64,000 bases of DNA from CALBRZ01 sp964511065 (GCA_964511065.1 CAZEEG010000015.1:4060-68059), one strand, 5' to 3'; counted from the first letter of the stretch, positions 27,738-37,567 are shown. A program made the numbers and translations. Notes: generated from the sequence alone by a model not told the origin.

Positions 27738-28361
27738 TCACACGACGCGGTTTTGTTTTGCGCGGCCGATCTGCCCGACGATTGCCCCGATGACAGCCAT
27801 GGCCAATCCGAGGCCTGCCACGATCCCATAAACCCTGGGCATCTGGCCCCGCGTGAGGATGGCAACGATGATTGGCCCCATGAACAGGATGGCCAGACCT
27901 CCCCAGCCCAACCAGTGGGAAAGCACCACCTGCCGCCGGGCCGACTCCGCCTGGGCCAGGTCCTCCGGCGTTGGGTAGTACCAGCCGTATTGCGGACTCC
28001 ACACCGGTTGACCATAACCGGAAGGAAATGGCCCTGACCCCGGCGGCAGATATCCGGAGGGCGCTTGATAGGGCCATGCCGACCCAGGACCCGCGACCGG
28101 CGTCCCGGGCGTTGCCGTAGCGGCGGCAGGCGCCGGTATGGGTGTGTGCGAGGGCACAGCAGGCTCCGGCACAATTTCCAGCACAATCTCTTCCGCCGGC
28201 ACTGCTTCCAGCGGTACTTCTTCAACCGGCAATGGCCGATCGGCCTCGACGGCCTCACCCGTACCTGGCGCCTCACCCATACCTGGAGCTCGAGCGGGCG
28301 GATTGGTTTCGGGAGGGCCCCCTGCGCGGCCGCTTGGATCCGATGGCGGCGGGAGATTCAT
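27738..28361 (-). CDS. proline-rich two-helix membrane protein
   Basis: A 207-aa protein. The first about 125 residues are Pro/Ala/Glu/Gly-rich and probably disordered, ending in a Tyr/Pro/Gly-rich stretch (YQAPSGYLPPGSGPFPSGYG and WSPQYGWYYP). Two membrane helices follow (WLGWGGLAILFMGPIIVAI and VAGLGLAMAVIGAIVGQIG) with a short Arg/Lys tail. Pro/Tyr-rich tails with small double-helix anchors are common in bacterial DUF4190-like proteins; the function is unknown. It is in the same orientation as the FHA gene about 190 bp upstream. An earlier ATG at 28379 is possible. Confidence 0.75.
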   Translation of the reverse strand: MNLPPPSDPSGRAGGPPETNPPARAPGMGEAPGTGEAVEADRPLPVEEVPLEAVPAEEIVLEIVPEPAVPSHTPIPAPAAATATPGTPVAGPGSAWPYQAPSGYLPPGSGPFPSGYGQPVWSPQYGWYYPTPEDLAQAESARRQVVLSHWLGWGGLAILFMGPIIVAILTRGQMPRVYGIVAGLGLAMAVIGAIVGQIGRAKQNRVV

Positions 28362-28549
28362 CAAATGCCTCGCTGGCAAAATTCCGCTTCCAAGCCGGGG
28401 ATGCCCCAGCGCGGCAGAGCGAAAACCTACCCCCCAATCTTACCCGCTGCCCCAACCGATGGTCAAAACTTGGCGTGCGCAAGCGAAGCGATTGCCTGAC
28501 CGCGAACCTGGCGATGCTTACGGAAGATGCCGACTGCTTGGTCAACCGG

Positions 28550-29230
28550 CTAGTCGGCGCGAGGATCGGCAATCGAGCGGATGAACTGCGCCAATCGCGA
28601 CTGCAAGTCGAGTAAGGCCTGCCAGCGGCGATAGTTAAGCGCTACCTGGTCGGCATCTTCATCGACTTGGCCCGACTCGATCACGTGCCGCAGCTTGATA
28701 TGCACAAACTCAAGCAATTCAGAAAGTTGCGCTGCCTGCCCTGGCGAAAGCCGTTCTGGCAGGTCGGGCGGCTGCAGATTGTGGAGCGTGGCCGCGGGGT
28801 CCGGGGGATCGCTCCAACTCAGCTCGAAATCGAGCGAGGCCGATGGATGCTCTGCATCCACCTGGTCGGGCGCCAGCGTCATCCCTGGCTCCATTTCCCG
28901 CTGCTGGCGAATGCTCGCCAGGCGTTCGGCGATTTGCTCGCGGGAGCCAAACAACAGCACCGACCGTCCCACGCTAATCAAGTCGCCGTAGCGCAGGATC
29001 CGCAGATGGATTTCCTCGCCGTTGACCTTGGTACCATTGGTACTTTCCAGGTCAGTCAGTACCAGCTTGTCGTGATCTTCCTGAATCTTCAGGTGGTATC
29101 GGCTAACCCGCTCGTCGTTAAGCTGGACCGTGTTGCCTTCCTCCCGGCCGATGGTCACCGGGGTCCGGAGCGACTCGAAAACACGTCCGCGATCGGCGCC
29201 GTCCAACACTTGCAATGTGATGATCGCCAT
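28550..29230 (-). CDS. FHA domain protein
   Basis: A 226-aa cytoplasmic protein whose N-terminal about 100 residues form a forkhead-associated domain, which binds phosphothreonine peptides. Motifs: VTIGREEGNTVQL (GR), RVSRYHLKI (SxxH), and LTDLESTNGTKVNGEEI (the NGT loop), all in normal order. The C-terminal 120 residues are acidic and Gln/Leu-rich, with a helical tail (LLDLQSRLAQFIRSI). The start is set at MAIITLQVLDG; the frame upstream lacks similarity. No Ser/Thr kinase gene is in this window, so its partner is unknown. The Pro-rich membrane protein gene follows. Confidence 0.93.
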   Translation of the reverse strand: MAIITLQVLDGADRGRVFESLRTPVTIGREEGNTVQLNDERVSRYHLKIQEDHDKLVLTDLESTNGTKVNGEEIHLRILRYGDLISVGRSVLLFGSREQIAERLASIRQQREMEPGMTLAPDQVDAEHPSASLDFELSWSDPPDPAATLHNLQPPDLPERLSPGQAAQLSELLEFVHIKLRHVIESGQVDEDADQVALNYRRWQALLDLQSRLAQFIRSIADPRAD

Positions 29231-29566
29231 AGGGTAGGACGCGTGCAGCGAACGGTAAAGGAGCGACTCCGCATCACCCGACACCCAACACCTGGAACGC
29301 GCCGGAGCCGCCAACCTGATTGAACTCGATTATCTTAACATTCCCTTTTAGGGAAAGGTACGATCAATTTTTTACCGCGCGGTCTGATCGACGCAATTCC
29401 AAGCAGCCCACCCTCGGGGCTTCCAACCCTATCCAGATTCACAGCACGCGCCAGCCCTCAGACCGTCGCCTATCTAGCGCTCCGCAGCCGGGCCAAAACG
29501 GCCGGGCGATGACACCGCATCACATCAGAAACCCACCACCTTGAGGGGGGGCGGGGTGCCCATTCG
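29231..29566. other. non-coding gap, AT-richer core
   Basis: Separates lutC and the FHA gene (both minus). An inverted repeat TTCCC-TTTTA-GGGAA lies at 29341-29355 in an AT-rich stretch about 110 bp upstream of the FHA start; it may be an operator or part of the promoter. Confidence 0.4.
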
Positions 29567-30187
29567 CTATCCCGCTTCTGAAGAATCATCTGACAAGCCG
29601 GCCACGAGCGCAACGGTGAGTGAGCGAGGGCCGTGCGCGCCAATGACCAGCGACTGTTCAATATCGGCCGTCTTCGACGGACCTGAAATGAATACCCCGT
29701 AGCCGGGTTCTGTAAACGCCAACCGCTGGTACGACTGGTGCATGTTGTGAACGATCTGCGACTGCGGCACGACCAGCACCAGGTGCTGGCTGATGAAACA
29801 CACCGCCCGATGCCGCAATGCGGCCGTATCGACCCAGACGGCGCCGTTCTCGGCCACGGCGAAACGGCCGCCGACAATTGCCACATCGACATCGGCCAGG
29901 TCGTGCGGATCGACCACCTGTGCCAGATCGCAGTTGCCAAGGGCCAGCCCTGGCACCGTGCAGACCACCTTGGCGGCTTCGGCGACGACCGGCAGGGCAG
30001 CCAAGGCAGCAGGCAGCGCCGCAGGCGAATCGACCTCGATCACTTGGCCGCCAACAGAAACCAGCGCCGTGCTGAATTGTCCGCGCACGTCGTGGTAGGT
30101 GATCCACGCTTCATCGAGCGCAGGCAATTCCGGCTGCGCGGTGTTGCGCCGCCGGATCGACGCGAGGATTTTCTCTTTAGCGCTCAT
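29567..30187 (-). CDS. lutC: LutC/YkgG-type LUD domain protein of lactate utilisation
   Basis: A 206-aa LUD-domain protein, third component of the LutABC L-lactate oxidation complex. N-terminus MSAKEKILASIRRRN is typical of LutC. The LUD core contains ADVDVAIVGGRFAVAENGAVWV and the C-terminal VFISGPSKTADIEQSLVIGAHGP with GPSKTADIE, a family hallmark. The ATG overlaps the lutB stop codon by 4 bp (ATGA at 30184-30187), giving coupled translation. Catalytic details of LutC are not clear in the literature that I know. Confidence 0.93.
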   Translation of the reverse strand: MSAKEKILASIRRRNTAQPELPALDEAWITYHDVRGQFSTALVSVGGQVIEVDSPAALPAALAALPVVAEAAKVVCTVPGLALGNCDLAQVVDPHDLADVDVAIVGGRFAVAENGAVWVDTAALRHRAVCFISQHLVLVVPQSQIVHNMHQSYQRLAFTEPGYGVFISGPSKTADIEQSLVIGAHGPRSLTVALVAGLSDDSSEAG

Positions 30188-31569
30188 GGCTTGGGCCGCC
30201 GGGCGTATAGTTCGCGAAAGCTCCGCCGGGGAGGTGTTGGCAACTCGCGCTGCCGCCCCCAGGGATTCCAGGGACCGTAGATCAGCCACCGCGGCAAGTG
30301 GCGCAAGAAGAATCGCCCCACCTTGCCAGCCAGGCGGTACAAACCGGGGCGCATCAGCACAAACGCCGCCGCCTTCATCGCCGCCTGCTTCTGCCAGGAG
30401 AGGTTGCCTCCGGCCGCCAGGTCTCGCCGCCACGTGAGCAACTGCTCGTGCAGGTTGATCTTCACGGGACAAACATCGGTACACGAGGCGCACAAGCTGC
30501 ACGCATGCGGCAGCGTGGCATACCGGGCCGGGTCGCGGGCCGGATTGAGGATCGAACCGATGGGGCCCGGCACGGTCGCCCCGTAACTGTGCCCGCCGCT
30601 GCGGCGATAGACAGGGCACGTATTCATGCAGGCCCCGCAGCGGATACAGTGCAGCGAGCGGCGGTAGTCGTCGTTGCCCAGGATGGACGACCGCCCGTTG
30701 TCCACCAGCACAATATGCAATTCGCCGCCCGGTGCCGGGCCATGAAAATGCGAGCTATAGGTCGTGATGGGCTGGCCCGTGGCCGAGCGCGCCAACAGCC
30801 GCAGAAACACGCCCAAATCGGCCGCGCGGGGAATCAGCTTTTCAATGCCCATGCATGCGATATGCAGAGGCGGCAGTGAAACTCCCAGGTCGGCGTTGCC
30901 TTCGTTGGTGCAGATGACGAGGCCGCCGGTTTCGGCAATGGCGAAATTCACGCCGGTGATGCCCGCCTGGCTTTCCAGGAACACTTGGCGCAGTTTGTAT
31001 CGTGCGGCCTCGGTCAGGTACTTGGGATCGGTCGCCCCGGCCTCGCTGCCCAACTTGCGATGGAACAGTTCCCCAACTTCTTCCTTCTTGATGTGGATGG
31101 CCGGCAGCACAATGTGGCTCGGCGGCTCACCGCGAAGCTGAACGATCCACTCCCCCAGGTCCGTATCCACCACGGTGATGCCGTGCCGCTCGAGGTACGG
31201 GTTGAGGTGGCATTCTTCCGTGAGCATCGACTTGCTCTTGGCCACCTGCTTCACGCCGTGCCGCTGGAGAATTTGCAGCACGATTTGATTGTGTTCTGCG
31301 GCGTCGGCGGCCCAATGCACCGTGGCTCCCAGTGCCGTGGCCTGGCGTTCAAACTGTTCCAGGTAATCGGCCAGGCGCCCGATGGTGTGGGCCTTGATCG
31401 CAGCGGCCTTGGCCCGCAGCGTCTCCCACTCGGGCAGCGAGTGCGCCATCCGGTCGCGCTTCACGCGTACAAACCAGAGCGCCTGGTCGTGCCAGTGCGC
31501 CCGGGCGTCGTCGCGGACAAATTCAGCCGCGGCCCGGGGATGATCGACCACCGTGGTATCCTTTGTCAT
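30184..31569 (-). CDS. lutB: LutB-type iron-sulphur protein of lactate utilisation
   Basis: A 461-aa LutB. An N-terminal LUD domain (about residues 60-300; NFAIAETGGLVICTNEGN is the family signature) is followed by a ferredoxin-like segment with two 4Fe-4S motifs, CIRCGACMNTCP and CSLCASCTDVCP (about 310-380), and a C-terminal LutB region. It carries electrons from L-lactate oxidation in the cytoplasm or at the membrane. It is the second gene of lutA-lutB-lutC; lutA lies 135 bp upstream and lutC overlaps downstream. Confidence 0.95.
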   Translation of the reverse strand: MTKDTTVVDHPRAAAEFVRDDARAHWHDQALWFVRVKRDRMAHSLPEWETLRAKAAAIKAHTIGRLADYLEQFERQATALGATVHWAADAAEHNQIVLQILQRHGVKQVAKSKSMLTEECHLNPYLERHGITVVDTDLGEWIVQLRGEPPSHIVLPAIHIKKEEVGELFHRKLGSEAGATDPKYLTEAARYKLRQVFLESQAGITGVNFAIAETGGLVICTNEGNADLGVSLPPLHIACMGIEKLIPRAADLGVFLRLLARSATGQPITTYSSHFHGPAPGGELHIVLVDNGRSSILGNDDYRRSLHCIRCGACMNTCPVYRRSGGHSYGATVPGPIGSILNPARDPARYATLPHACSLCASCTDVCPVKINLHEQLLTWRRDLAAGGNLSWQKQAAMKAAAFVLMRPGLYRLAGKVGRFFLRHLPRWLIYGPWNPWGRQRELPTPPRRSFRELYARRPKP

Positions 31570-31704
31570 CGCATCACAGGCGGCTAGAAAAGAACCTGGC
31601 TGCTACCGGCCAGTGGTTCACGTTGCACTCACCCTGCCTCGACGGATCGTTCGTCTTTCATAACGCTCGCGGCCCCCGGACTTGCCACCGGGGGGCAGAC
31701 TCCT

Positions 31705-32451
31705 TCAAACCGGATAGCCGGCCAGAATCTCGGCGACATGCATCACGCGGATCGGCTGTTGTTGCCGGCGTATCAAACCATCCAGGTGCATCAGGCACGA
31801 CATATCGTTGCTCGTCAGCACTTCGGTGCCCGCTTGAAGGTGGTCGTGGACGCGGTCCAAGCCCATCATGCACGACACCGCTTCTTCGTTCACGGCGAAC
31901 GTGCCGCCAAAACCGCAGCACTCGTCAGGCCGCGTCAGTTCCGCAAACTGGATTCCCTCCAGCGACTGGAGCAACTGCCGGGTTTTGTTAAATGCGGGGC
32001 CGACGGTTTCGCTGCTGCGGGCCAGCCGCAACTCGCGCAACCCATGGCAGCTTTGATGCAGCCCAACGCGGTAAGGGAACGAGCCTTCCAAGCGCTGCAC
32101 GCCCAGCACATCGACCAGGAACTCGGTCAGTTCGAACACGCGATCGCGGAGCCTGGCGTACGCTGCATCGTCGTGGAAGTATTCGCCGTAGTGATGGCGG
32201 ACCATCGCCGTACAACTGCCCGAGGGGCACACCACGTATTCGTACTCGGCGAAGATGTCCACGAACCGCCGCGCCAGGGGCCGGGTCTGCTCCACGCAAC
32301 CCGTGTTCGCCATCGGCTGGCCGCAACAGGTTTGGGCAGTGGGAAAATCCACGTCGCACTCAAAGCGGTGCAGCAGATCGACCGTAGCCAGCCCAACCTC
32401 GGGATAGAACTGATCGATATAGCAGGGGATGAACAAGCCTACGCGAGGCAT
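31705..32451 (-). CDS. lutA: LutA-type Cys-rich protein of lactate utilisation
   Basis: A 248-aa protein with two cysteine-rich (CCG) domains, as in LutA and GlpC-like reductase subunits. Motifs: FIPCYIDQFYPEVG, CCGQPMANTG, CPSGSCTAMV, HQSCHGLRELR and DECCGFGGTFAV. It starts MPRVGLFIPCY at 32451; the frame upstream to 32688 has no family similarity. With lutB and lutC it forms the complex that oxidises L-lactate to pyruvate in bacteria lacking a flavin lactate dehydrogenase. No regulator of the LutR type is visible next to it. Confidence 0.93.
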   Translation of the reverse strand: MPRVGLFIPCYIDQFYPEVGLATVDLLHRFECDVDFPTAQTCCGQPMANTGCVEQTRPLARRFVDIFAEYEYVVCPSGSCTAMVRHHYGEYFHDDAAYARLRDRVFELTEFLVDVLGVQRLEGSFPYRVGLHQSCHGLRELRLARSSETVGPAFNKTRQLLQSLEGIQFAELTRPDECCGFGGTFAVNEEAVSCMMGLDRVHDHLQAGTEVLTSNDMSCLMHLDGLIRRQQQPIRVMHVAEILAGYPV

Positions 32452-32707
32452 GGGGAGGCAGCGGTCTGGCTGGGGGGGAAGAACGAAGGCGGGCAAGCAG
32501 CGGCCCAGGGCGCAACGCGATCCATCGCAGGCTAGTGACCCGGCACCGCACGTAGCGCGACAACGGCCATTATAGGTCCGGCAGCCTGGAACCGACAGGG
32601 GCCACAGCGTCCTGCTCTCGCAACGATCCGTTACCGTTACCGCCCCGGGAACGGCGCGATCGCCAGAGGGTTGGCGGAGGGAAAACAACAGATACTGGGG
32701 AACCCAT

Positions 32708-34417
32708 TCAGAAGCCCAGCACTTCGATCTCGGTTACGCCGGCATAGCCGTCGTCGCGCCATACGCTTCGCGGCTCGATCTTCACGTACCGGCCGCGGAC
32801 AAAGGGAACCGGCAGCGTCGTACTGTAGTCGCCTACGTCCACCCGGCCCGGTGCCGGCGGCACCAGCCCATGCGCCACGGGCGTGAGCAGCGACGGCGTT
32901 TCACTCACAAAGATATCGACATCTTTCCAGCCGCGGTGCGTCTGCCCGGGCAGGTTGAAGTTCCAGATGCGCACGGCGGCTACGGTCCGAACCTCGCCCA
33001 GGTCCAGCACGATGAGGGGGCGCTTCCCGGCGGGATACTGCCACATGTGTTTGACTTCGATCACGTTCCACTGGCCATCGGCCGCAGCGGTGGCCGGCGC
33101 TTCTTCGCTGCTGTAGCTGTGACGCGATACGCCCTCCACCGGCAACGTGGGAGCAGCCATCTGGCGGGTGACAATCGCGAGCATCATCGCCGCATCGCGT
33201 GCCGGGCTTGGCCCCGCTCCGGCGGAAGCGACGATCGCTTCCAATCGCTGCGGCAGCGCCGCCAGGTGTTCGGCCGTATCGAGGTCGATATCGTCGGGCA
33301 GGTTGCGCAGCGCCGCCAGATCGGTCTGGTTATGCTCCAGAACCGCGCGGTTGATCGCCCGCAGTGCGGCAGCCAACCAGGGGCCATCGTGGTACACCAG
33401 CGGCAGCAGTTCGATCAGCGTGGTCTGCGGCGGATCATTGCAGACGGCCAGGGCATCCAGTACGGCCATTTGCTGGCAAGGCACCTCGCCCAGGTGATGT
33501 AACGCCGAGGGCGCCACACCGCCGAGGATGCCGCGGGCCGTCGCCCGGGCTAACGCCCGCGGTTGCATCTCGCGCGCTAACTCCAATAGCCGAGGGCCAG
33601 CGCCGGGATAGTTGAGCCGCTGGATTTCGCGAATGGCGACAGGCCACGTTTGCGACTGTTCAGCGTTCTCCAGCACGCCAACCATGGCTGGCACCACGCG
33701 GTCGGCATCGTTGAATACCCGGAGCACTTCCAGCGCGTTGGCCACCAGGGTGGGGTTATCGCTTTCCAGGGCGTCCAACAGCAGCGGCAACGCAACGTCG
33801 GCATCGGCCAGCAGTCGGCTGCGGGCCGCGCGGACATTGGCACGGTCGTTCCCTTCCAACATCCGCATCTGGGTCATCAGCTCTCGCCGGGTGCGGCGCG
33901 TGGCTTCGATCCGTTGGAGCAATTCACCGGCCCGCTCCCGCTGCTGCATCGTGGGGACCGATGCCAACACGTCGTCCAAGTTGCGGGTGGCGGATTCCAG
34001 GTTGCCATCTTTGAGGTGCTGTTGCGCTTCAGACAGCAGCTTTTCGCGCCGCTGTTCGTTGCGAATCCGCAACTGTTCGGCCAGGGTGTCCTGAAGCTCG
34101 GTGAGCCGCTGCTGTTGCGCCTCATCCAGTTCATCGCCGGCCTCGGCGATTGATTGGAGCAACCCACGCGCGGCGTCGAATTCGTTCTCCTGCAAATGTT
34201 GGTCGGCCTCGTCCAGCCTGGCCGTCCAATCTACTGGCGGCGCCGAAGGCGACGGCTCGGGCGGCTCGGGTAGCGGCGTTGCCGGTTGCGTGGTGTGTTC
34301 AACTTGAACCTGCTGCTCGGCCGGAGGTTGCTCACCACAGCCGGCCATCGCCGACAGGCCAGCCAACCATGCAGCAAGTAGCGTAAAGCGAACGCGGCGG
34401 ATAAGCGGCTTGACCAT
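32708..34417 (-). CDS. lipoprotein with coiled-coil, HEAT-like and discoidin-like regions
   Basis: A 569-aa predicted lipoprotein: lipobox LSAMAGC (Cys about residue 27), then Pro/Glu-rich linker, a coiled-coil (about 60-170, repeated Glu/Gln/Arg/Leu heptads), HEAT-like helical repeats (about 180-390), and a C-terminal beta domain with VVLDLGEVRTVAAVRIWNFN-type strands and VDIFVSETPSLL, like F5/8 type C (discoidin) domains that bind sugars. The order suggests a scaffold on the periplasmic face of a membrane. Function unknown. It follows the rhamnose genes in the same orientation, so a link to surface polysaccharide is possible. Confidence 0.83.
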   Translation of the reverse strand: MVKPLIRRVRFTLLAAWLAGLSAMAGCGEQPPAEQQVQVEHTTQPATPLPEPPEPSPSAPPVDWTARLDEADQHLQENEFDAARGLLQSIAEAGDELDEAQQQRLTELQDTLAEQLRIRNEQRREKLLSEAQQHLKDGNLESATRNLDDVLASVPTMQQRERAGELLQRIEATRRTRRELMTQMRMLEGNDRANVRAARSRLLADADVALPLLLDALESDNPTLVANALEVLRVFNDADRVVPAMVGVLENAEQSQTWPVAIREIQRLNYPGAGPRLLELAREMQPRALARATARGILGGVAPSALHHLGEVPCQQMAVLDALAVCNDPPQTTLIELLPLVYHDGPWLAAALRAINRAVLEHNQTDLAALRNLPDDIDLDTAEHLAALPQRLEAIVASAGAGPSPARDAAMMLAIVTRQMAAPTLPVEGVSRHSYSSEEAPATAAADGQWNVIEVKHMWQYPAGKRPLIVLDLGEVRTVAAVRIWNFNLPGQTHRGWKDVDIFVSETPSLLTPVAHGLVPPAPGRVDVGDYSTTLPVPFVRGRYVKIEPRSVWRDDGYAGVTEIEVLGF

Positions 34418-34608
34418 CGGGCGTGACCTTTGCGGCAAGCGGCAGTCGCGGGCGGGCCAGGAGGCGCGGCAAGGCGGCGGGAACGATCCAGGAAGGTCTA
34501 TCTTAGACCAACGGGGGGTGCGATTCAAAGAAGCCGTCAATTTACGGGCGCACCGCCATCCCAAAGATTGTCACCGGCCCGCGATGGGCCGAGCGTTCGC
34601 TGCAGCTT

Positions 34609-35253
34609 CTACGGTCGCCGCGCCGTGCGACCTTCATCCGCTGGTTGCCGACCAGAGGGCGGCGCCATGCCATGCGGCGGCGCTGGCCCGGCGGCCGGCG
34701 GTTCCACCACAATCAGGCGTTCCCTGGGTACGTCGCCCAACCGCGGGGCATTGCGGTCGCGTTCGGAAAGCAACGGCTCGCTCACCGGCCAATCAATGGC
34801 CAACTGCGGATCGTCCCAGGCAATGGAACCCTCGTACTCCGGCCGATAGAAGTCGGTGCATTTGTATGCCACCAGCGCCGTTTCGCTGGTCACGCAGAAA
34901 CCGTGAGCGAGGCCCGGCGGGATATAGAGCTGCCGCCGGTTTTCGGCCGAGAGCGAGTAGCCGACCCAGCGGCCGAAGGTCGGCGAGCCCGGCCGAATAT
35001 CAGCCGCGACGTCGAACACTTCGCCTTCCAGCACATAAACAAATTTGCCTTGAGGCCGGGGGTTCTGGTAATGCAGTCCCCGGAGCGTACGGCGCCGCGA
35101 GCGCGAAAGGTTGTCCTGCACGAATGCCAGATTCATCCCCGCTGCCTGGTACCGCTCCTGGTTCCAGACTTCCATGAAGAAGCCCCGGGAGTCTCCGAAA
35201 ACATCGGGTTCGATGAGCAACACGCCGGGGATTTCGGTTTCGTGAATCTGCAT
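34609..35253 (-). CDS. rfbC: dTDP-4-dehydrorhamnose 3,5-epimerase
   Basis: A 214-aa cupin enzyme that epimerises dTDP-4-dehydro-6-deoxyglucose at C3 and C5, step 3 of dTDP-L-rhamnose synthesis. It starts MQIHETEIPGVLLIEPDVFG; motifs are GDSRGFFMEVWNQ, the catalytic His in TLRGLHYQ, GKFVYVLEGEVFDVAADIR and IPPGLAHGFCV. The last about 35 residues are Pro/Ala-rich (PPAAGPAPPHG) and longer than usual for the family. It is the last gene of the rfbA-rfbD-rfbB-rfbC set; rfbB lies 45 bp upstream. Confidence 0.95.
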   Translation of the reverse strand: MQIHETEIPGVLLIEPDVFGDSRGFFMEVWNQERYQAAGMNLAFVQDNLSRSRRRTLRGLHYQNPRPQGKFVYVLEGEVFDVAADIRPGSPTFGRWVGYSLSAENRRQLYIPPGLAHGFCVTSETALVAYKCTDFYRPEYEGSIAWDDPQLAIDWPVSEPLLSERDRNAPRLGDVPRERLIVVEPPAAGPAPPHGMAPPSGRQPADEGRTARRP

Positions 35254-35298
35254 GACGGAGTCCGTACCCTGTAAGAATGGCAAGCAACGCGGGCCCCG

Positions 35299-36360
35299 TT
35301 ACGCCACACGCGTTTTCAATCCCAAGCGCTGTTCAGGCTGTTTGTCCGCCTGTACGCGGCGAATCCAATCGCCATTGGCCAGGTACCAGGCGACCGTTTT
35401 CCTCAGCCCCGATTCAAAGGTTTCGCGCGGCCGCCAACCTAGTTCGCGGTCGATCTTGCTGGCGTCGATCGCGTAGCGGTGATCGTGCCCTGGCCGGTCG
35501 GCCACGTACGTGATGAGGTTCGCATGGGGACAGCCGCCGGGCAGCGGTGCCAATTCATCGAGCAACTGGCAGATCGTCTGCACGACTTCCACGTTCGTAC
35601 GCTCGTTCCAGCCGCCAATGTTATACGTTTCGCCCGGAACTCCCTGGCGCAGGGCCAGCGACAACGCTTCCGCGTGGTCGTCTACGTACAGCCAGTCGCG
35701 CACATTGGCCCCCGTGCCATAGATGGGCAGCGGCTTGCCGGCCTGGCCGTTGAGAACCATCAACGGAATGAGTTTCTCGGGGAATTGATACGGCCCGTAG
35801 TTGTTCGAACAGTTGGTCACCAGCGTCGGCAATCCATACGTGCGGTGCCACGCCCTGACCAGGTGATCGGATGCGGCCTTGCTGGCCGAATAAGGGCTAC
35901 TGGGGTCGTAGGGGGTGGTTTCGGTGAATCGTCCCTCGTCGCCCAGCGAACCATACACTTCGTCGGTCGATACGTGGTGGAACCGGAACGTGTCGCGCCG
36001 CGACGGCGGCAGCGACTCCCAGTACCGCCGCGATTCCTCCAGCATCGTATAGGTGCCGAGGATGTTGGTATGAATGAACTCCGCAGGGCCATCGATCGAA
36101 CGATCGACGTGGCTCTCGGCTGCCAGGTGCATGACGGCATCGGGCTGGTGGTTCTCCAGCACGCGGCGGATCTCCGAGGCGTCGCACACGTTGACCCGCT
36201 CGAAAGCGTAGTGGGGATGCGTCGATTCTCGCTCCAGCGTGGCCAGGTTGCCAGCATAGGTCAGGCAGTCGACATTAACCACGGCATCGCCCCGGCCGAG
36301 CAAATGCCGAACCACGGCCGAACCGATGAAGCCTGCCCCGCCAGTTACCAAGACCTTCAT
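35299..36360 (-). CDS. rfbB: dTDP-glucose 4,6-dehydratase
   Basis: A 353-aa extended short-chain dehydrogenase converting dTDP-glucose to dTDP-4-dehydro-6-deoxyglucose (step 2). N-terminal NAD site VTGGAGFIGSAVVRHL, active-site region FHHVSTDEVYGSLG with the DE pair, and YSASKAASDHLVRAW (YxxxK). YGPYQFPEKLIPLM and DWLYVDDHAEAL are typical RmlB motifs. AGGGAAA about 7 bp upstream supports the ATG. A palindrome lies just upstream (36384-36400). It is encoded between rfbD and rfbC. Confidence 0.96.
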   Translation of the reverse strand: MKVLVTGGAGFIGSAVVRHLLGRGDAVVNVDCLTYAGNLATLERESTHPHYAFERVNVCDASEIRRVLENHQPDAVMHLAAESHVDRSIDGPAEFIHTNILGTYTMLEESRRYWESLPPSRRDTFRFHHVSTDEVYGSLGDEGRFTETTPYDPSSPYSASKAASDHLVRAWHRTYGLPTLVTNCSNNYGPYQFPEKLIPLMVLNGQAGKPLPIYGTGANVRDWLYVDDHAEALSLALRQGVPGETYNIGGWNERTNVEVVQTICQLLDELAPLPGGCPHANLITYVADRPGHDHRYAIDASKIDRELGWRPRETFESGLRKTVAWYLANGDWIRRVQADKQPEQRLGLKTRVA

Positions 36361-36383
36361 AAGTCAATTTCCCTATCGTGGAT

Positions 36384-36400
36384 CCGATCGATTCGATCGG
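36384..36400. repeat. short inverted repeat upstream of rfbB
   Basis: CCGATCG-ATT-CGATCGG, 24-40 bp before the rfbB start codon. It could be an operator or a chance palindrome. Confidence 0.35.
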
Positions 36401-36565
36401 TTGCAATCCGATTGCTACTGGTCAGGTCGTTCGGTGCCTGGCCTGAAATGGATGCCACCTGCGCTGACAGTGGGCGCGCGGTAGGGCACACAGTAGGGCA
36501 CACACTAGATCAGTTGTGCGCTGCCGTCACCCCCAATCAGGGCCACCTCGGCGTGGAATCGTGCT

Positions 36566-37567
36566 TTATGCGGCCCTGGAGGCATTGGCGGAAGCAGCAG
36601 CTTCGCCATCGGCGACCAGCATAGCATCCAGGCATGGGGCCAAGGCTTCCTCCCAGGTGGGAATGCGCAGGCCAAACTGCTCGCGAATGCGCCGCGTATC
36701 GAGCCGCGAGTTCTTGGGGCGAGCCGCCGGAGTGGGATACCCTTCACTGGGAATGGCCTTCAACTCGGGTACCGCCGCCTTGGGACACACCTGCCGGCGA
36801 TGCTCAAAAATCCGCTCCGCAAACCCGTACCACGAGGTCTCGCCGCCGCAGCTCAAATGGTAGATGCCGCCGCACTCCCGCAGGTACCCGCCCGGGTCGC
36901 CACCCGCCTGGGCGAGAATCATCGTGGTTGCCTCGGCAATGGCCCGGGCAGAGGTGGGCGAGCCGATCTGGTCGTTCACCACCGACAACTCACTGCGCGT
37001 ACTGGCCAGGCGAAGCATGGTCGTGATGAAATTGCTGCCGTTGAGCCCGTACACCCAGCACACCCGAAGGATCAGGTGCGGAACTGCCGCGGCGGCCACA
37101 GCCTGCTCGCCCGCCAGCTTGGTCTGGCCGTACACGTTAATGGGTTGGGGACGGTCGGTTTCGGTCCAGGACTTCTCGCCGCCGCCATCGAACACGTAGT
37201 CGGTTGAATAGTGGACCATGGCCGCTCCAAGCCGAGCAGCCTCCTCGGCCAGGATGCCCGGGGCGGTACCGTTGATGGCCTGGGCCATTTCAGGTTCCCG
37301 CTCGGCCCGATCAACGGCCGTGTACGCGCCCGCGTTGACGATCAGGCGCGGTTGCACCTGTCGCACCACACGGCAAATGCTGTCGGCATTCGAGAGATCG
37401 ATCGATTGCCAGACCGGGTGGCGCTGGCCAGGCGGCGGTGTCCGCGAGGCCACGATCACGTTACCCAACAGGGGCAAACACTGTCGCAGCTCCCACCCCA
37501 CCTGTCCGCTTGCACCAACTAGCAGGATAGGACGCTCGGAAGAAACGGCTGAGTTTGGCAACACCAT
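36566..37567 (-). CDS. rfbD: dTDP-4-dehydrorhamnose reductase
   Basis: A 333-aa NAD(P)H-dependent reductase that makes dTDP-L-rhamnose (step 4). Rossmann motif LLVGASGQVGWEL (about residues 14-26), NAGAYTAVDRAE, the active-site sequence YSTDYVFDGGG with INVYGQTKLAGEQA (YxxxK), and RVCWVYG. The C-terminus is Ala-rich. It lies 139 bp downstream of rfbA and 205 bp upstream of rfbB, all on the minus strand. The start at 37567 is the only early ATG before the Rossmann motif. Confidence 0.95.
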   Translation of the reverse strand: MVLPNSAVSSERPILLVGASGQVGWELRQCLPLLGNVIVASRTPPPGQRHPVWQSIDLSNADSICRVVRQVQPRLIVNAGAYTAVDRAEREPEMAQAINGTAPGILAEEAARLGAAMVHYSTDYVFDGGGEKSWTETDRPQPINVYGQTKLAGEQAVAAAAVPHLILRVCWVYGLNGSNFITTMLRLASTRSELSVVNDQIGSPTSARAIAEATTMILAQAGGDPGGYLRECGGIYHLSCGGETSWYGFAERIFEHRRQVCPKAAVPELKAIPSEGYPTPAARPKNSRLDTRRIREQFGLRIPTWEEALAPCLDAMLVADGEAAASANASRAA